Of a stretch of 6,948 bases of DNA, positions 1 to 6,127 are shown one piece after another (positions within the stretch are counted from its first letter, which is position 1; the number at the start of each line of letters is the position of its first letter). A model generated the notes under the pieces. It did not search any database. It was given only the letters and a program-made list of their open reading frames with translations, and had not been told where the DNA came from. The DNA is from Dehalococcoidales bacterium. Its GTDB lineage: Bacteria > Chloroflexota > Dehalococcoidia > Dehalococcoidales > UBA2162. The position numbers were made by a program, and so were the translations under genes. The stretch is from contig CP070645.1 of the NCBI GenBank assembly GCA_020354275.1, forward strand, positions 1,702,178-1,709,125, written 5' to 3'.

Positions 1-1640
1 CTATAGTGGCGCTGTTCCGCCCCGGTCCCATGGACCACATCCCCACCTTTATCGCAGCCAAACACGGTAAAGAAGAAATTCGTTATCCTCATCCCGCTCT
101 TGCCGACATCCTCAAGGAGACTTACGGGGTAATCGTATATCAGGAGCAGGTGCTATTTATTGTACAGGCGCTGGCCGGTTACAGCCTGGGGCAGGCTGAT
201 ATCTTCCGTAAGGCGATGGGTAAGAAGATCCCCGGAGTTATGCAGCAGGAAAGCCGCAACTTTAAGGCTGGGGCCAGGAAAAGGGGTTTTTCCAGCAAGG
301 TAACCGACGAGGTTTTTGCCCTTATTGAACCGTTTGCCGGTTATGCCTTTAACAAGGCTCACGCCTTTAGCTACGCCCTTATTGCTTATCAAACTGCCTA
401 TCTCAAGGCAAACTACCCGGCGGAATATATGACCGCTTTCTTGATTACCAATGCCGACCAGCCGGAAAAAGTGGCCGGTGCTGTTGCCGAGTGCCGCCGC
501 CTGGGTATTTCCGTATTGCCCCCCGACGTTAACCATAGCCAGGTTAATTTTGGCATTGAGAAGGGCGATGACACCGCCGTGGCCATTCGCTTTGGCCTGA
601 CCGCAATCAAGAATGTCGGGCCTGGTGCTATCCAGCCCATCGTTGCTGAGCGAGACGAAGGAGGCGAATTCAAGTCAATTGAAGACCTCTGCCGCCGGTC
701 CGACCTGCGAGGGGTGAACAGGCGGGTGATGGAAAGCCTGATTAAGGCCGGGGCTATGGACTGCCTGGGTGAAAGGGGTACGCTCCTGAATAGTGTTAGC
801 CGTGTCCTGGCTCTGGCGCAGCGGGAGCAGCACCTGCGGGAAACGGGACAGTCCACCATGTTTGACCTCTGGGGAGATGTAACCCCATTGCCAATGCCCA
901 GTCTCGACCTGCCTGAAGTGGAGATATCGACCAAAGAAAAAATAGGCTGGGAAAAAGAGTTGATGGGAGTCTATATGTCTGAGAATCCCCTGAGTTCTTT
1001 TGCCAGCATAAAACCCCCGGAAGGCACCACGTTATGCGGGCAGATTGACGCTGATATGGTAGGTAAGGATATTATCGTAGCCGGTATGGTAACCGGTGTA
1101 AATGAGCTTTTTACCCGAGACAGGCGACCCTTCGCCAGTGTCATTCTGGAAGACCTGGATGGCCATATTGAGATTATGGTGTGGAACCGGGTATATGAGA
1201 AGACCGGTGAGTTATGGCAGGAGGGGAATACCCTCCTGGTTAGAGGAAAGGTAAGGATAAGGGATGATAAGGTGCAGTTGTACTGTGACAGTGTCGACCG
1301 TTATCAACCTGAAGAGACCGTTAGCCGGGTTGCTGAGAAACCCGTGGTAGCCGAGGATACCTCTGCCGGTGTTGCACCCGCCAGGAGTCAACGTCTGGTT
1401 ATCAGCGTTATTCAGACAGACGATGAACAAAGTGATATCGCCCGGTTATATCAGTTGATCAGTACGGTGAAGGAATTCCCCGGCACAGATGAGGTTAGCC
1501 TGTCAGTGAACATCAACGGCAGTATCACCAACATGAAATTACCGGACGTGACCACCAACTACTGTGCAGAACTCCGTGAAAGACTGGTGGAGCTGTTGGG
1601 GGAGGAAGGATTAAGGCTGGAATCAATGGCTGGTGAATAA
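1..1640 (+). CDS. dnaE: DNA polymerase III subunit alpha, C-terminal part (5' end outside window)
   Basis: This is the catalytic subunit of the replicative polymerase, acting in the cytoplasm at the fork. The reading frame is open to the left edge (codons ATA GTG precede ALFRPGPM), so the GTG at 6 is internal, not a start. Counting that GTG as residue 1, the fingers-region motifs YGVIVYQEQV (40-49), RKAMGKK (68-74) and FAGYAFNKAHAFSYAL (110-125) are classic bacterial C-family polymerase signatures. A helix-hairpin-helix follows (IKNVGPGAI, 201-209). Next comes a beta-clamp-binding-like motif QSTMF (282-286), comparable to the QADMF motif of E. coli DnaE. An OB-fold spans about 356-432, and a C-terminal domain about 460-540 ends near the stop. 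The PHP domain and most of the palm lie upstream. The 544 visible residues match the C-terminal half of a ~1,160-residue DnaE. PolC is excluded because the OB-fold lies after the fingers rather than near the N terminus and the C terminus is not PolC-like. radC follows 21 nt downstream. Confidence 0.97.
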   Translation, partial: IVALFRPGPMDHIPTFIAAKHGKEEIRYPHPALADILKETYGVIVYQEQVLFIVQALAGYSLGQADIFRKAMGKKIPGVMQQESRNFKAGARKRGFSSKVTDEVFALIEPFAGYAFNKAHAFSYALIAYQTAYLKANYPAEYMTAFLITNADQPEKVAGAVAECRRLGISVLPPDVNHSQVNFGIEKGDDTAVAIRFGLTAIKNVGPGAIQPIVAERDEGGEFKSIEDLCRRSDLRGVNRRVMESLIKAGAMDCLGERGTLLNSVSRVLALAQREQHLRETGQSTMFDLWGDVTPLPMPSLDLPEVEISTKEKIGWEKELMGVYMSENPLSSFASIKPPEGTTLCGQIDADMVGKDIIVAGMVTGVNELFTRDRRPFASVILEDLDGHIEIMVWNRVYEKTGELWQEGNTLLVRGKVRIRDDKVQLYCDSVDRYQPEETVSRVAEKPVVAEDTSAGVAPARSQRLVISVIQTDDEQSDIARLYQLISTVKEFPGTDEVSLSVNINGSITNMKLPDVTTNYCAELRERLVELLGEEGLRLESMAGE

Positions 1641-1661
1641 ATATAGACCAAGGAAAATCTG

Positions 1662-2447
1662 ATGCCTGCGGAAAGAGACCCGACGGGACACCGAAAGAGA
1701 TTGCGTGAGAAGTTTATCAGGTCTGGCCTGGCAGGATTTCATGACTATGAAATTATCGAGTTACTGCTCAGCCTGGGTACACCGCGTAAAGATTGTAAAC
1801 AGCAGGCGAAAGAAGCCATTCAAAGGTTCAAGACCCTCAGGGGGGTTCTGGAGGCAACTACTGAGGAACTGCAGCAGATTAAGGGAATCGGCCCCCACAG
1901 TGCTTTTGGTATCAAGCTTGTGCAGGCGGTAGCCAGGGAATTCCTCAAAGAAAAAATTATCGAAAAACCTGTCTATAAATCTGCCCAGGAAATTTTCGAT
2001 TATCTCTACCACTCAATGCGCGGTCTTAAAAAAGAGGTGCTCAAGGTAATTTATTTGAATAGCCAGCACCAGATAATGGAGACCGAAGACCTCTCTGAAG
2101 GAACGGTAAATAGCAGCTCTGTTTCTCCGCGTGAGGTTATCGAGGGTGCCATTAAAAACAATGCCGTCTCTCTGATTTTCGTCCATAACCATCCCTCCGG
2201 CAACCCCGCGCCCAGCAAGAGCGATAGGGAACTGACCAAAGACCTGGTTTATGCCGGGAGCATCATGCGTATCAAAGTCTTGGACCACATAATAATCGGC
2301 AATAATAATTTCTATAGCTTTGCCGGTGAAGGCCTGGTAGAGGAATACGAGCTGGATTTCCTGAATCTGAAAATCAAAGGCGTGTCGAAGGCGAGGCGGA
2401 GCCTATACCGGGCCAACGAGTCTACTAATGAACTCCCCTGGCGTTAA
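1662..2447 (+). CDS. radC: RadC family JAB-domain protein (UPF0758)
   Basis: The 261-residue protein begins at an ATG with AAGGA (1650-1654) 7 nt upstream. An N-terminal helical region, about residues 10-95, carries a helix-hairpin-helix-like element (IKGIGPHSAF, 73-82). The C-terminal RadC/MPN+ (JAB) domain, about 105-225, shows the metal-site signature H175-x-H177 followed by D188 (in HNHPSGNPAPSKSD), with the upstream glutamate in SEGTVNSS (E146). In this family the signature predicts a zinc metalloprotease-like fold. The once-assumed DNA-repair role of RadC is not established experimentally. Homologues usually end shortly after the strand corresponding to FYSFAGEGLV (217-226). Here some 35 further residues follow, mixed acidic then basic. 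The gene ends with tandem in-frame TAA TAA codons. The 21-nt spacing from dnaE suggests cotranscription. Family assignment is firm, function is not. Confidence 0.95.
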   Translation: MPAERDPTGHRKRLREKFIRSGLAGFHDYEIIELLLSLGTPRKDCKQQAKEAIQRFKTLRGVLEATTEELQQIKGIGPHSAFGIKLVQAVAREFLKEKIIEKPVYKSAQEIFDYLYHSMRGLKKEVLKVIYLNSQHQIMETEDLSEGTVNSSSVSPREVIEGAIKNNAVSLIFVHNHPSGNPAPSKSDRELTKDLVYAGSIMRIKVLDHIIIGNNNFYSFAGEGLVEEYELDFLNLKIKGVSKARRSLYRANESTNELPWR

Positions 2448-2458
2448 TAACCGCCAGG
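2437..2458 (+). terminator. Stem-loop over the radC stop codon, possible transcription end
   Basis: A perfect 7-bp inverted repeat, CCTGGCG (2437-2443) and CGCCAGG (2452-2458), brackets the tandem stop codons with an 8-nt loop. It lies at the convergent junction between radC and the alkyltransferase gene. There is no U-tract on either strand, so it is not a textbook intrinsic terminator. It could instead be a 3'-end-protecting hairpin, or chance. Confidence 0.3.
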
Positions 2459-2502
2459 ATATGCATTGCTATTAAAAAGCCTTCTCGGTGTTTCCGGGTT
2501 AT

Positions 2503-3015
2503 TCAGCAACTATCCGTTACGGCTTCCAGCCTGAGCAGGCGCCGTTTAATCTCCAGGCCACCGCTGAAACCGCCCAGTCGGCCATCGCTGGCAATTACCC
2601 GGTGACATGGGATGATTATAGGCAGGGGATTCCTACCCAGGGCTTGTCCTACTGCCCTGGCTGCTCCCGGACTACCAGTCTGTTCAGCCACCCGCTGGTA
2701 ACTCCTGGTCTCGCCATAGGGGATAAGCCTGGTTTTTTCCCACACCTTGCGTTGAAAAAAGGTGGCTGCAGAAAGGTCAAGCTTGTCGAGGAAGCTTGTC
2801 TTACCGCCGCTCAGGTAGGTCTGCAGTCGGTCGGTCAGGTCCTCAAACAAACAGGGGTAGCATGTGACCTGGGTGTGGTTTATCCCTAGTAACTGGTAGG
2901 CTTCTTCTGCTGAGTTTTGGGGCAGCGTGGTGGACAATAACCCCGCTGGTGAAGCCAGTATTCCTACCCATCCCAGGGCGGTTTTGAAAGTGGTATATTT
3001 CAGTTCATCGCTCAT
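2503..3015 (-). CDS. ogt: Methylated-DNA--[protein]-cysteine S-methyltransferase (O6-alkylguanine-DNA alkyltransferase)
   Basis: This is a suicide repair protein that transfers the alkyl group of O6-alkylguanine in DNA to its own cysteine. The 170-residue length is normal for Ogt/MGMT proteins. The N-terminal domain (about 1-80) is the variable RNase H-like half. The C-terminal domain (about 85-165) has the active-site motif IPCHRV, with acceptor Cys137 and His138. The DNA-binding helix carries the conserved arginine-finger context AARAVGQAL (R120), and the GGFSGGLEIKRRLLRLE tail is also typical. No Ada-type N-terminal regulatory domain is present, so it is of the Ogt/MGMT type. The ATG at 3015 is the only plausible start. 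No strong Shine-Dalgarno sequence precedes it (only AAAG close to the ATG), so translation may be weak. It is convergent with radC, with a 55-nt gap, and divergent from the antiporter gene. The choice of the symbol ogt over others of this family is conventional. Confidence 0.95.
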   Translation of the reverse strand: MSDELKYTTFKTALGWVGILASPAGLLSTTLPQNSAEEAYQLLGINHTQVTCYPCLFEDLTDRLQTYLSGGKTSFLDKLDLSAATFFQRKVWEKTRLIPYGETRSYQRVAEQTGSPGAARAVGQALGRNPLPIIIPCHRVIASDGRLGGFSGGLEIKRRLLRLEAVTDSC

Positions 3016-3186
3016 ATACTTTGACCGTTTGAGATGGCTTATAATTAAAGGCCTAAATAATTTCCCTTGGACGGAGGGGTAATGCCCTGATTTTGCAGTA
3101 CAGGGGCTGTGGTAATGGCCTGGTGGAGTATAGGAGCCATGCCATATACCAGATGTATTTGAGGGTCATTCTCTCCGCTGCTTTTC

Positions 3187-3195
3187 ATTATAGCA
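3187..3195 (-). promoter_or_regulatory. Candidate extended -10 promoter toward the alkyltransferase gene
   Basis: Read on the minus strand this is TGC TATAAT, a perfect extended -10 element. No good -35 lies at 16-18 nt, though GCGACA occurs at 20 nt. If used, it would give a leader of about 165 nt before the ATG at 3015. The match is based on sequence alone, and chance occurrence in this AT-rich interval is possible. Confidence 0.3.
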
Positions 3196-3318
3196 GATTT
3201 ACTTGGATAGATTGTCGCAGGGAGTAAATAGACCTTAAGAAGTGCCCATAGACCAAAGATATGTGATTTATTCCCTGAGCAGAGAAACCGGTCAAAGCTG
3301 GATTTGGGGCATGAAAAA

Positions 3319-3327
3319 TGCTATCCT
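3319..3327 (+). promoter_or_regulatory. Candidate extended -10 promoter of the antiporter gene
   Basis: TGC TATCCT reads as an extended -10 whose expected start point, about 7 nt downstream, falls only 0-4 nt before the ATG at 3338. An alternative pairing is TTGGGG (3304-3309) with TAATTA 17 nt later, which would place the start inside the coding region and is less attractive. No Shine-Dalgarno sequence is visible before the ATG, consistent with a leaderless message. Confidence 0.3.
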
Positions 3328-3337
3328 AATTATCTAA

Positions 3338-4603
3338 ATGGAGCATGAAATATATTTCAAGTTTATCTTGAGTTTCGCCCTTATTCTGATTTTTGCCAGA
3401 ATAGGGGGGGAGGTTACAGAACGTTACCTCAAGCAACCGGCTGTTGTCGGTGAATTAGTTGCCGGGATTATTATTTCCCCCTTTGCTTTAGGCGGCTTTA
3501 TCAATGACCCGGTGATATTAAATTTCGCCACTATTCAGGGTGGATTTGTTGAAAACGGGGTTGACCTGCAGCATTTCGCACCCATGGAGATTATTTCTCA
3601 AATCGCGGTAATAATCCTGCTTTTCGTTGCTGGGCTGGAGACTGACGTCCGGGCGTTTTTAAGGCATGGAATAACCGGTACTCTGGTAGCCTTTGGTGGC
3701 GTTATCGTTCCCTTTGGCCTGGGATATTTTGCCGCGATGAAGTTCTTTCCCCATCTGGGTATGGTCGCCTGGTTGTTTATGGGAGCTACACTCACAGCGA
3801 CCAGTATCGGGATTACGGTACGCATCCTGATGGATATGAAAAGGTTAAATACCAGAGAAGGGACGATAATTCTGGTTGGTGCAGTCGTTGATGACATTAT
3901 CGGGCTGGTTATCCTGTCAGTCGTCGTCTCCATGGCCGAGACCGGTGAACTGGATGTTTGGGGTGTAGTCAGGACTGGACTGGTCGGTTTTGGCGTCTGG
4001 TTTGCCCTGCTGATGCTGGGAGTTTACGGTCATAGATATATATCACGGTTTATCCTTCAGCCGTTTAAGAAATCGGGCACCATGCCCATTATTGCCATAA
4101 TTTTTGGTTTGTTGATTGCCTATATCGTCACGCTGGTTGATTTACATCCGGTAGTCGGTGCCTACGTGGCCGGGTTGATGTTCGCTGCCGCTGCCGAAAA
4201 AGAAGAGATACTGGAGAAAACCAGGCCGATAATGCTATTCCTGGCCCCGTTCTTCTTTACCTACCTTGGCATGCAGGTGGACCTGGGTCTGGTATGGTCG
4301 GCAATTGTTCCGGCTGTAGTGTTGATAGTGCTGGCCATTATCGGGAAACTGGTCGGCTGTTACATTCCCGCCAGGTTGGCCGGTAGGGTACCGCACGCTG
4401 GCGGAATGATAGTGGGCATAGGGATGGTGCCGCGTGGGGAGGTGGGGCTGATTATTGCCGGGGTCGGGCTGGTTGCTGGGGCGATAGACAGGGAGCTCTT
4501 TGGGGCTGCGGTAGCCGTAAGTATGGTAACCACGCTGATTACTCCGGCTATGCTAAAGCCATTCTTTAGAAAGCAGAGGACTACTCCCCCAAGGCGTAGC
4601 TAA
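3338..4603 (+). CDS. CPA2-family Na+(K+)/H+ antiporter, Kef/NapA type, membrane domain only
   Basis: This is a polytopic inner-membrane cation/proton exchanger (Na_H_Exchanger family) of 421 residues with about 12-13 hydrophobic segments. Diagnostic features are LLFVAGLETD (94-103), the TATSIGITVRIL unwound-helix region (152-163), the paired acidic residues GAVVDDIIGL with D175-D176 (the ND/DD ion-binding motif of this superfamily), K337 in a later helix, and PRGEVGLI (365-372). A DD pair is associated in characterised members with electrogenic Na+/H+ exchange, as in NapA and NhaA, whereas KefB/C carry a different pair. Sodium/proton exchange is therefore the likelier activity. The protein stops after a short basic tail (RKQRTTPPRRS), with no TrkA-N/RCK regulatory domain. 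The ATG at 3338 is chosen because the first helix begins almost at once. No Shine-Dalgarno sequence is seen before it. Substrate cannot be fixed from sequence alone. Confidence 0.93.
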   Translation: MEHEIYFKFILSFALILIFARIGGEVTERYLKQPAVVGELVAGIIISPFALGGFINDPVILNFATIQGGFVENGVDLQHFAPMEIISQIAVIILLFVAGLETDVRAFLRHGITGTLVAFGGVIVPFGLGYFAAMKFFPHLGMVAWLFMGATLTATSIGITVRILMDMKRLNTREGTIILVGAVVDDIIGLVILSVVVSMAETGELDVWGVVRTGLVGFGVWFALLMLGVYGHRYISRFILQPFKKSGTMPIIAIIFGLLIAYIVTLVDLHPVVGAYVAGLMFAAAAEKEEILEKTRPIMLFLAPFFFTYLGMQVDLGLVWSAIVPAVVLIVLAIIGKLVGCYIPARLAGRVPHAGGMIVGIGMVPRGEVGLIIAGVGLVAGAIDRELFGAAVAVSMVTTLITPAMLKPFFRKQRTTPPRRS

Positions 4604-4617
4604 CTGTCCCATATTCC

Positions 4618-4654
4618 CTGACTAGAACCGGGCTCCGCTATCTAAGCTGGTCAG
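4618..4654. terminator. Weak stem-loop in the convergent gap between antiporter and lipoprotein genes
   Basis: CTGACTAG (4618-4625) can pair with CTGGTCAG (4647-4654) as 8 bp including one G-U pair, with a 21-nt loop. A short T run (4665-4668) follows about 10 nt later on the plus strand, too far for a canonical intrinsic terminator. It is the only dyad found in the 81-nt gap where two transcription units meet. Confidence 0.25.
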
Positions 4655-4684
4655 TGGACATGGCCTTTTCTCAGTGAAGGTGGT

Positions 4685-5494
4685 TTATTGTTCGGTTATC
4701 GTTGAGCCACCGGAAACACTAACGCTACCCAGCGAGGGATTGCCGGAGTAGACTACCCTAGAAGCGCCGCTGGCATGGACGTCCAGCTGTTCGCTGACAT
4801 TGACCGTGGCCGAACTGGCCCCACTCAGGTCAATGGACGCGTTATTTACAGCGAACTCGGACAGTCTTATGACGCTGGCACCGGAGGCGTCAACCTGGAT
4901 ATCGGTGGCAGTACCATCGAGGTCAACACTGCTGGCGCCGGATACGATAAAATCGCCCTCGGTGATGGTAATACTGCCGGAGACCCGGCTGGCGCCGGAG
5001 ACATTAAACCGCGTGCTGCCGGCTCTGACATCATCAATGGTCAGAGAGCTGGCCCCTGATGCTTCCAGCTGTAGCGTATCCGCTGAGCTAAACCCGCTGA
5101 TTTCCCCCCTTGAAGCCCCGGAGAGCTCAAGCCCGTGCAGCTCCGGCAGTGTGATTTCGGCTCTTTGCGTGGTGCTGCGGTAGCTGTGGTTGGGGTCAAG
5201 GTTGATACGCAGCGTATCCCCTGCTTGCTGGATAACGAGGTATTCGAAAAGATTGTCGTCCAGGGTGATACTTACCGAGAAGGAGGTGGACTTGGTAATA
5301 TCAGCCTTGAAAGCGTAGCCTACTTCTATCTTGGTGAAATCATCATAGTCCATATCCCGGGTTTCCAGACTACCCGAGCCGGAGATAAGCGGGCCGTCCC
5401 CGATACCGACGATAGTAATACACCCGGTAGAAAATACCAGGAGGGCAACCAGCAATATTGGCAGGCATAGAATCCCAGTCTTCTTGATCGACAT
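4685..5494 (-). CDS. Lipoprotein with a GIN-type (DUF2807-like) repeat domain
   Basis: The protein has 269 residues. The start at 5494 is preferred over the ATG at 5542 because it gives a clean lipoprotein signal (MSIKK, then a hydrophobic stretch, then FSTGC with lipidated Cys25) and is preceded by AAGGAGGT. The longer version would translate that ribosome site. After a short linker, residues about 40-110 form a beta-rich lead-in (FTKIEVGYAFKADI). A ladder of SGAS motifs follows at residues 125, 146, 166, 185, 204, 224 and 242, with a degenerate SGGS at 261. The 18-21 residue period and small polar turns suggest a right-handed beta-solenoid, as in 'putative auto-transporter adhesin head GIN domain' proteins. 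It should be anchored outside the cytoplasmic membrane. A role in surface adhesion or envelope-stress sensing is an inference from the family. The 120-residue membrane protein gene lies 68 nt upstream on the same strand. Confidence 0.85.
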   Translation of the reverse strand: MSIKKTGILCLPILLVALLVFSTGCITIVGIGDGPLISGSGSLETRDMDYDDFTKIEVGYAFKADITKSTSFSVSITLDDNLFEYLVIQQAGDTLRINLDPNHSYRSTTQRAEITLPELHGLELSGASRGEISGFSSADTLQLEASGASSLTIDDVRAGSTRFNVSGASRVSGSITITEGDFIVSGASSVDLDGTATDIQVDASGASVIRLSEFAVNNASIDLSGASSATVNVSEQLDVHASGASRVVYSGNPSLGSVSVSGGSTITEQ

Positions 5495-5504
5495 TTTCCC
5501 CTTT

Positions 5505-5512
5505 ACCTCCTT
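5505..5512 (-). promoter_or_regulatory. Strong Shine-Dalgarno site that sets the lipoprotein start
   Basis: AAGGAGGT on the minus strand lies 10 nt before the ATG at 5494. It is a near-perfect anti-16S match. It falls inside the reading frame of the longer 5542 start, which argues that the true start is 5494. Confidence 0.8.
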
Positions 5513-5562
5513 GTTGCCAGAGAATTGGCCATGAAAACTCATGCCTGAAAATTTATCTTTGT

Positions 5563-5925
5563 TTACTCAAACTCATTCCGAGATACAGCAGCAAGTATAA
5601 TAGCCACCAGGCCGAGCAGGAACGTAGGTGATAGTGCGCAGATTGAGCCGACCAGCGTCCAGCCCCATTTTTTCCTCTGCAGGGCAAAAGCACCCCCGAT
5701 GATGGCCAGTATACCGAGAAAAAGCGCCAGTATAGTAAGGATGAGCAATACGCTGAAGGCAATGGCTATGCCCGGTTGGCCGATATAAATAGTGACAAGA
5801 TTCAGGCCGACCACAATAACCGCTATGAGAAGGGGGATAAAGCAGATCAAACTGAGAATTCCGGAGGTAAGGTTTAGAATGCCTGTAATAACGGGCATCG
5901 CCGTTTTGCCTGCTGTCTGTGCCAT
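5563..5925 (-). CDS. Small membrane protein of unknown function, about three to four membrane segments
   Basis: The 120-residue protein is very hydrophobic, with segments at about 13-41, 52-79 and 89-113. The first is long enough to be two short helices or one tilted helix. A basic, aromatic loop (ALQRKKWGWTLVG, 81-93) separates the last two and is the most conserved-looking part. Similar 'GGxFALxRKxWGxAL' loops occur in many small uncharacterised bacterial membrane proteins, but no named family is claimed. The ATG at 5925 has GAGGAGGT (5931-5938) 5 nt upstream, an excellent ribosome site. It precedes the GIN-type lipoprotein gene by 68 nt on the same strand with no terminator between, so the two are probably cotranscribed envelope proteins. 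Function is unknown. Confidence 0.75.
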   Translation of the reverse strand: MAQTAGKTAMPVITGILNLTSGILSLICFIPLLIAVIVVGLNLVTIYIGQPGIAIAFSVLLILTILALFLGILAIIGGAFALQRKKWGWTLVGSICALSPTFLLGLVAIILAAVSRNEFE

Positions 5926-5944
5926 TGGTTACCTCCTCACTCAA

Positions 5945-5963
5945 ATTGTAGTGGAAGTACAAT
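5945..5963. promoter_or_regulatory. Perfect inverted repeat ATTGTA-N7-TACAAT in the leader of the membrane protein gene
   Basis: The 6-bp arms are perfect, and the site ends 20 nt before the ATG at 5925, just upstream of its ribosome site. It could be an operator half-site pair, or an RNA hairpin next to the Shine-Dalgarno sequence. No named regulator motif is claimed. Confidence 0.4.
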
Positions 5964-5967
5964 CATT

Positions 5968-5982
5968 GATAATATCATTATC
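5968..5982. promoter_or_regulatory. Perfect inverted repeat GATAAT-N3-ATTATC
   Basis: This is a 15-bp palindrome with a 3-nt centre, only 4 nt from the ATTGTA-N7-TACAAT dyad. The GATAAT arm resembles a -10 element in either direction, but no -35 partner was found. It may be an operator or part of a structured leader. Confidence 0.4.
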
Positions 5983-6067
5983 TGCCGCCAGGGGAAACGG
6001 GATATTACTTTGAATGTGTTTTTTTATAAGGAATGGGGTACCAGCATGACCGGCTATGGACTAAAAA

Positions 6068-6096
6068 ATATTATATAAGTGCTGACAGATTGTCAA
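6068..6096 (-). promoter_or_regulatory. Sigma-70-type promoter for the membrane protein/lipoprotein operon
   Basis: On the minus strand TTGACA (6091-6096) is a perfect -35. A perfect TATAAT (6070-6075) lies 15 nt downstream, and an overlapping TAATAT (6068-6073) lies at the optimal 17 nt. The predicted start is near 6062, giving a leader of about 138 nt before the ATG at 5925. The -35 is overlapped by a perfect dyad TGACA-N3-TGTCA (6083-6095), a possible repressor site. The promoter sits directly downstream of the 77-residue gene. Confidence 0.55.
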
Positions 6097-6127
6097 CTAC
6101 TATTTAAACCTCTTCTCTGGATGTCCC

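Larger units (their letters stand above)
3016..3337. other. Noncoding interval between divergent alkyltransferase and antiporter genes
   Basis: These 322 nt hold no supportable ORF on either strand. They must contain the regulatory sequences of both flanking genes. Visible elements are an imperfect hairpin CCCTG ... CAGGG around 3083-3104 with an 11-nt loop, an extended -10 facing left at 3187-3195, and an extended -10 facing right at 3319-3327. No riboswitch class or RNA gene was recognised. The AT-rich segment 3035-3062 just upstream of the alkyltransferase start could also hold a leftward promoter, but no convincing -35 was found. Confidence 0.6.

Noticed and set aside
413..934. 173-codon minus-strand open frame within dnaE
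   Set aside because: It is antisense to strongly conserved polymerase motifs, arginine/serine-rich as expected for a shadow frame, with no ribosome site.
2476..2502. T-run on the minus strand after the alkyltransferase gene as an intrinsic terminator
   Set aside because: A TTTTT does follow on the minus strand, but the sequence before it forms at most a 3-bp CGG/CCG stem, too weak to call.
3021..3045. TTGACC ... TATAAT on the plus strand, promoter-like pair
   Set aside because: The spacer is only 13 nt, too short for a sigma-70 promoter, and there is no gene within almost 300 nt downstream on that strand.
3120..3165. Short plus-strand ORF starting at an ATG in the noncoding interval
   Set aside because: It is only about 15 codons, with no convincing ribosome site and no recognisable leader-peptide pattern.
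4775..5470. Long plus-strand open frames opposite the lipoprotein gene
   Set aside because: They are antisense shadows caused by the repetitive SGAS coding sequence. They lack ribosome sites and their translations resemble no real protein.
5495..5542. Upstream ATG at 5542 as the lipoprotein start
   Set aside because: It would put 16 polar residues before the signal peptide and translate through the AAGGAGGT ribosome site. The start at 5494 is much better.
6019..6025. Run of seven Ts as a possible plus-strand terminator
   Set aside because: There is no GC-rich hairpin in front of it and no plus-strand gene ending nearby. The antiporter ends more than 1.4 kb away.
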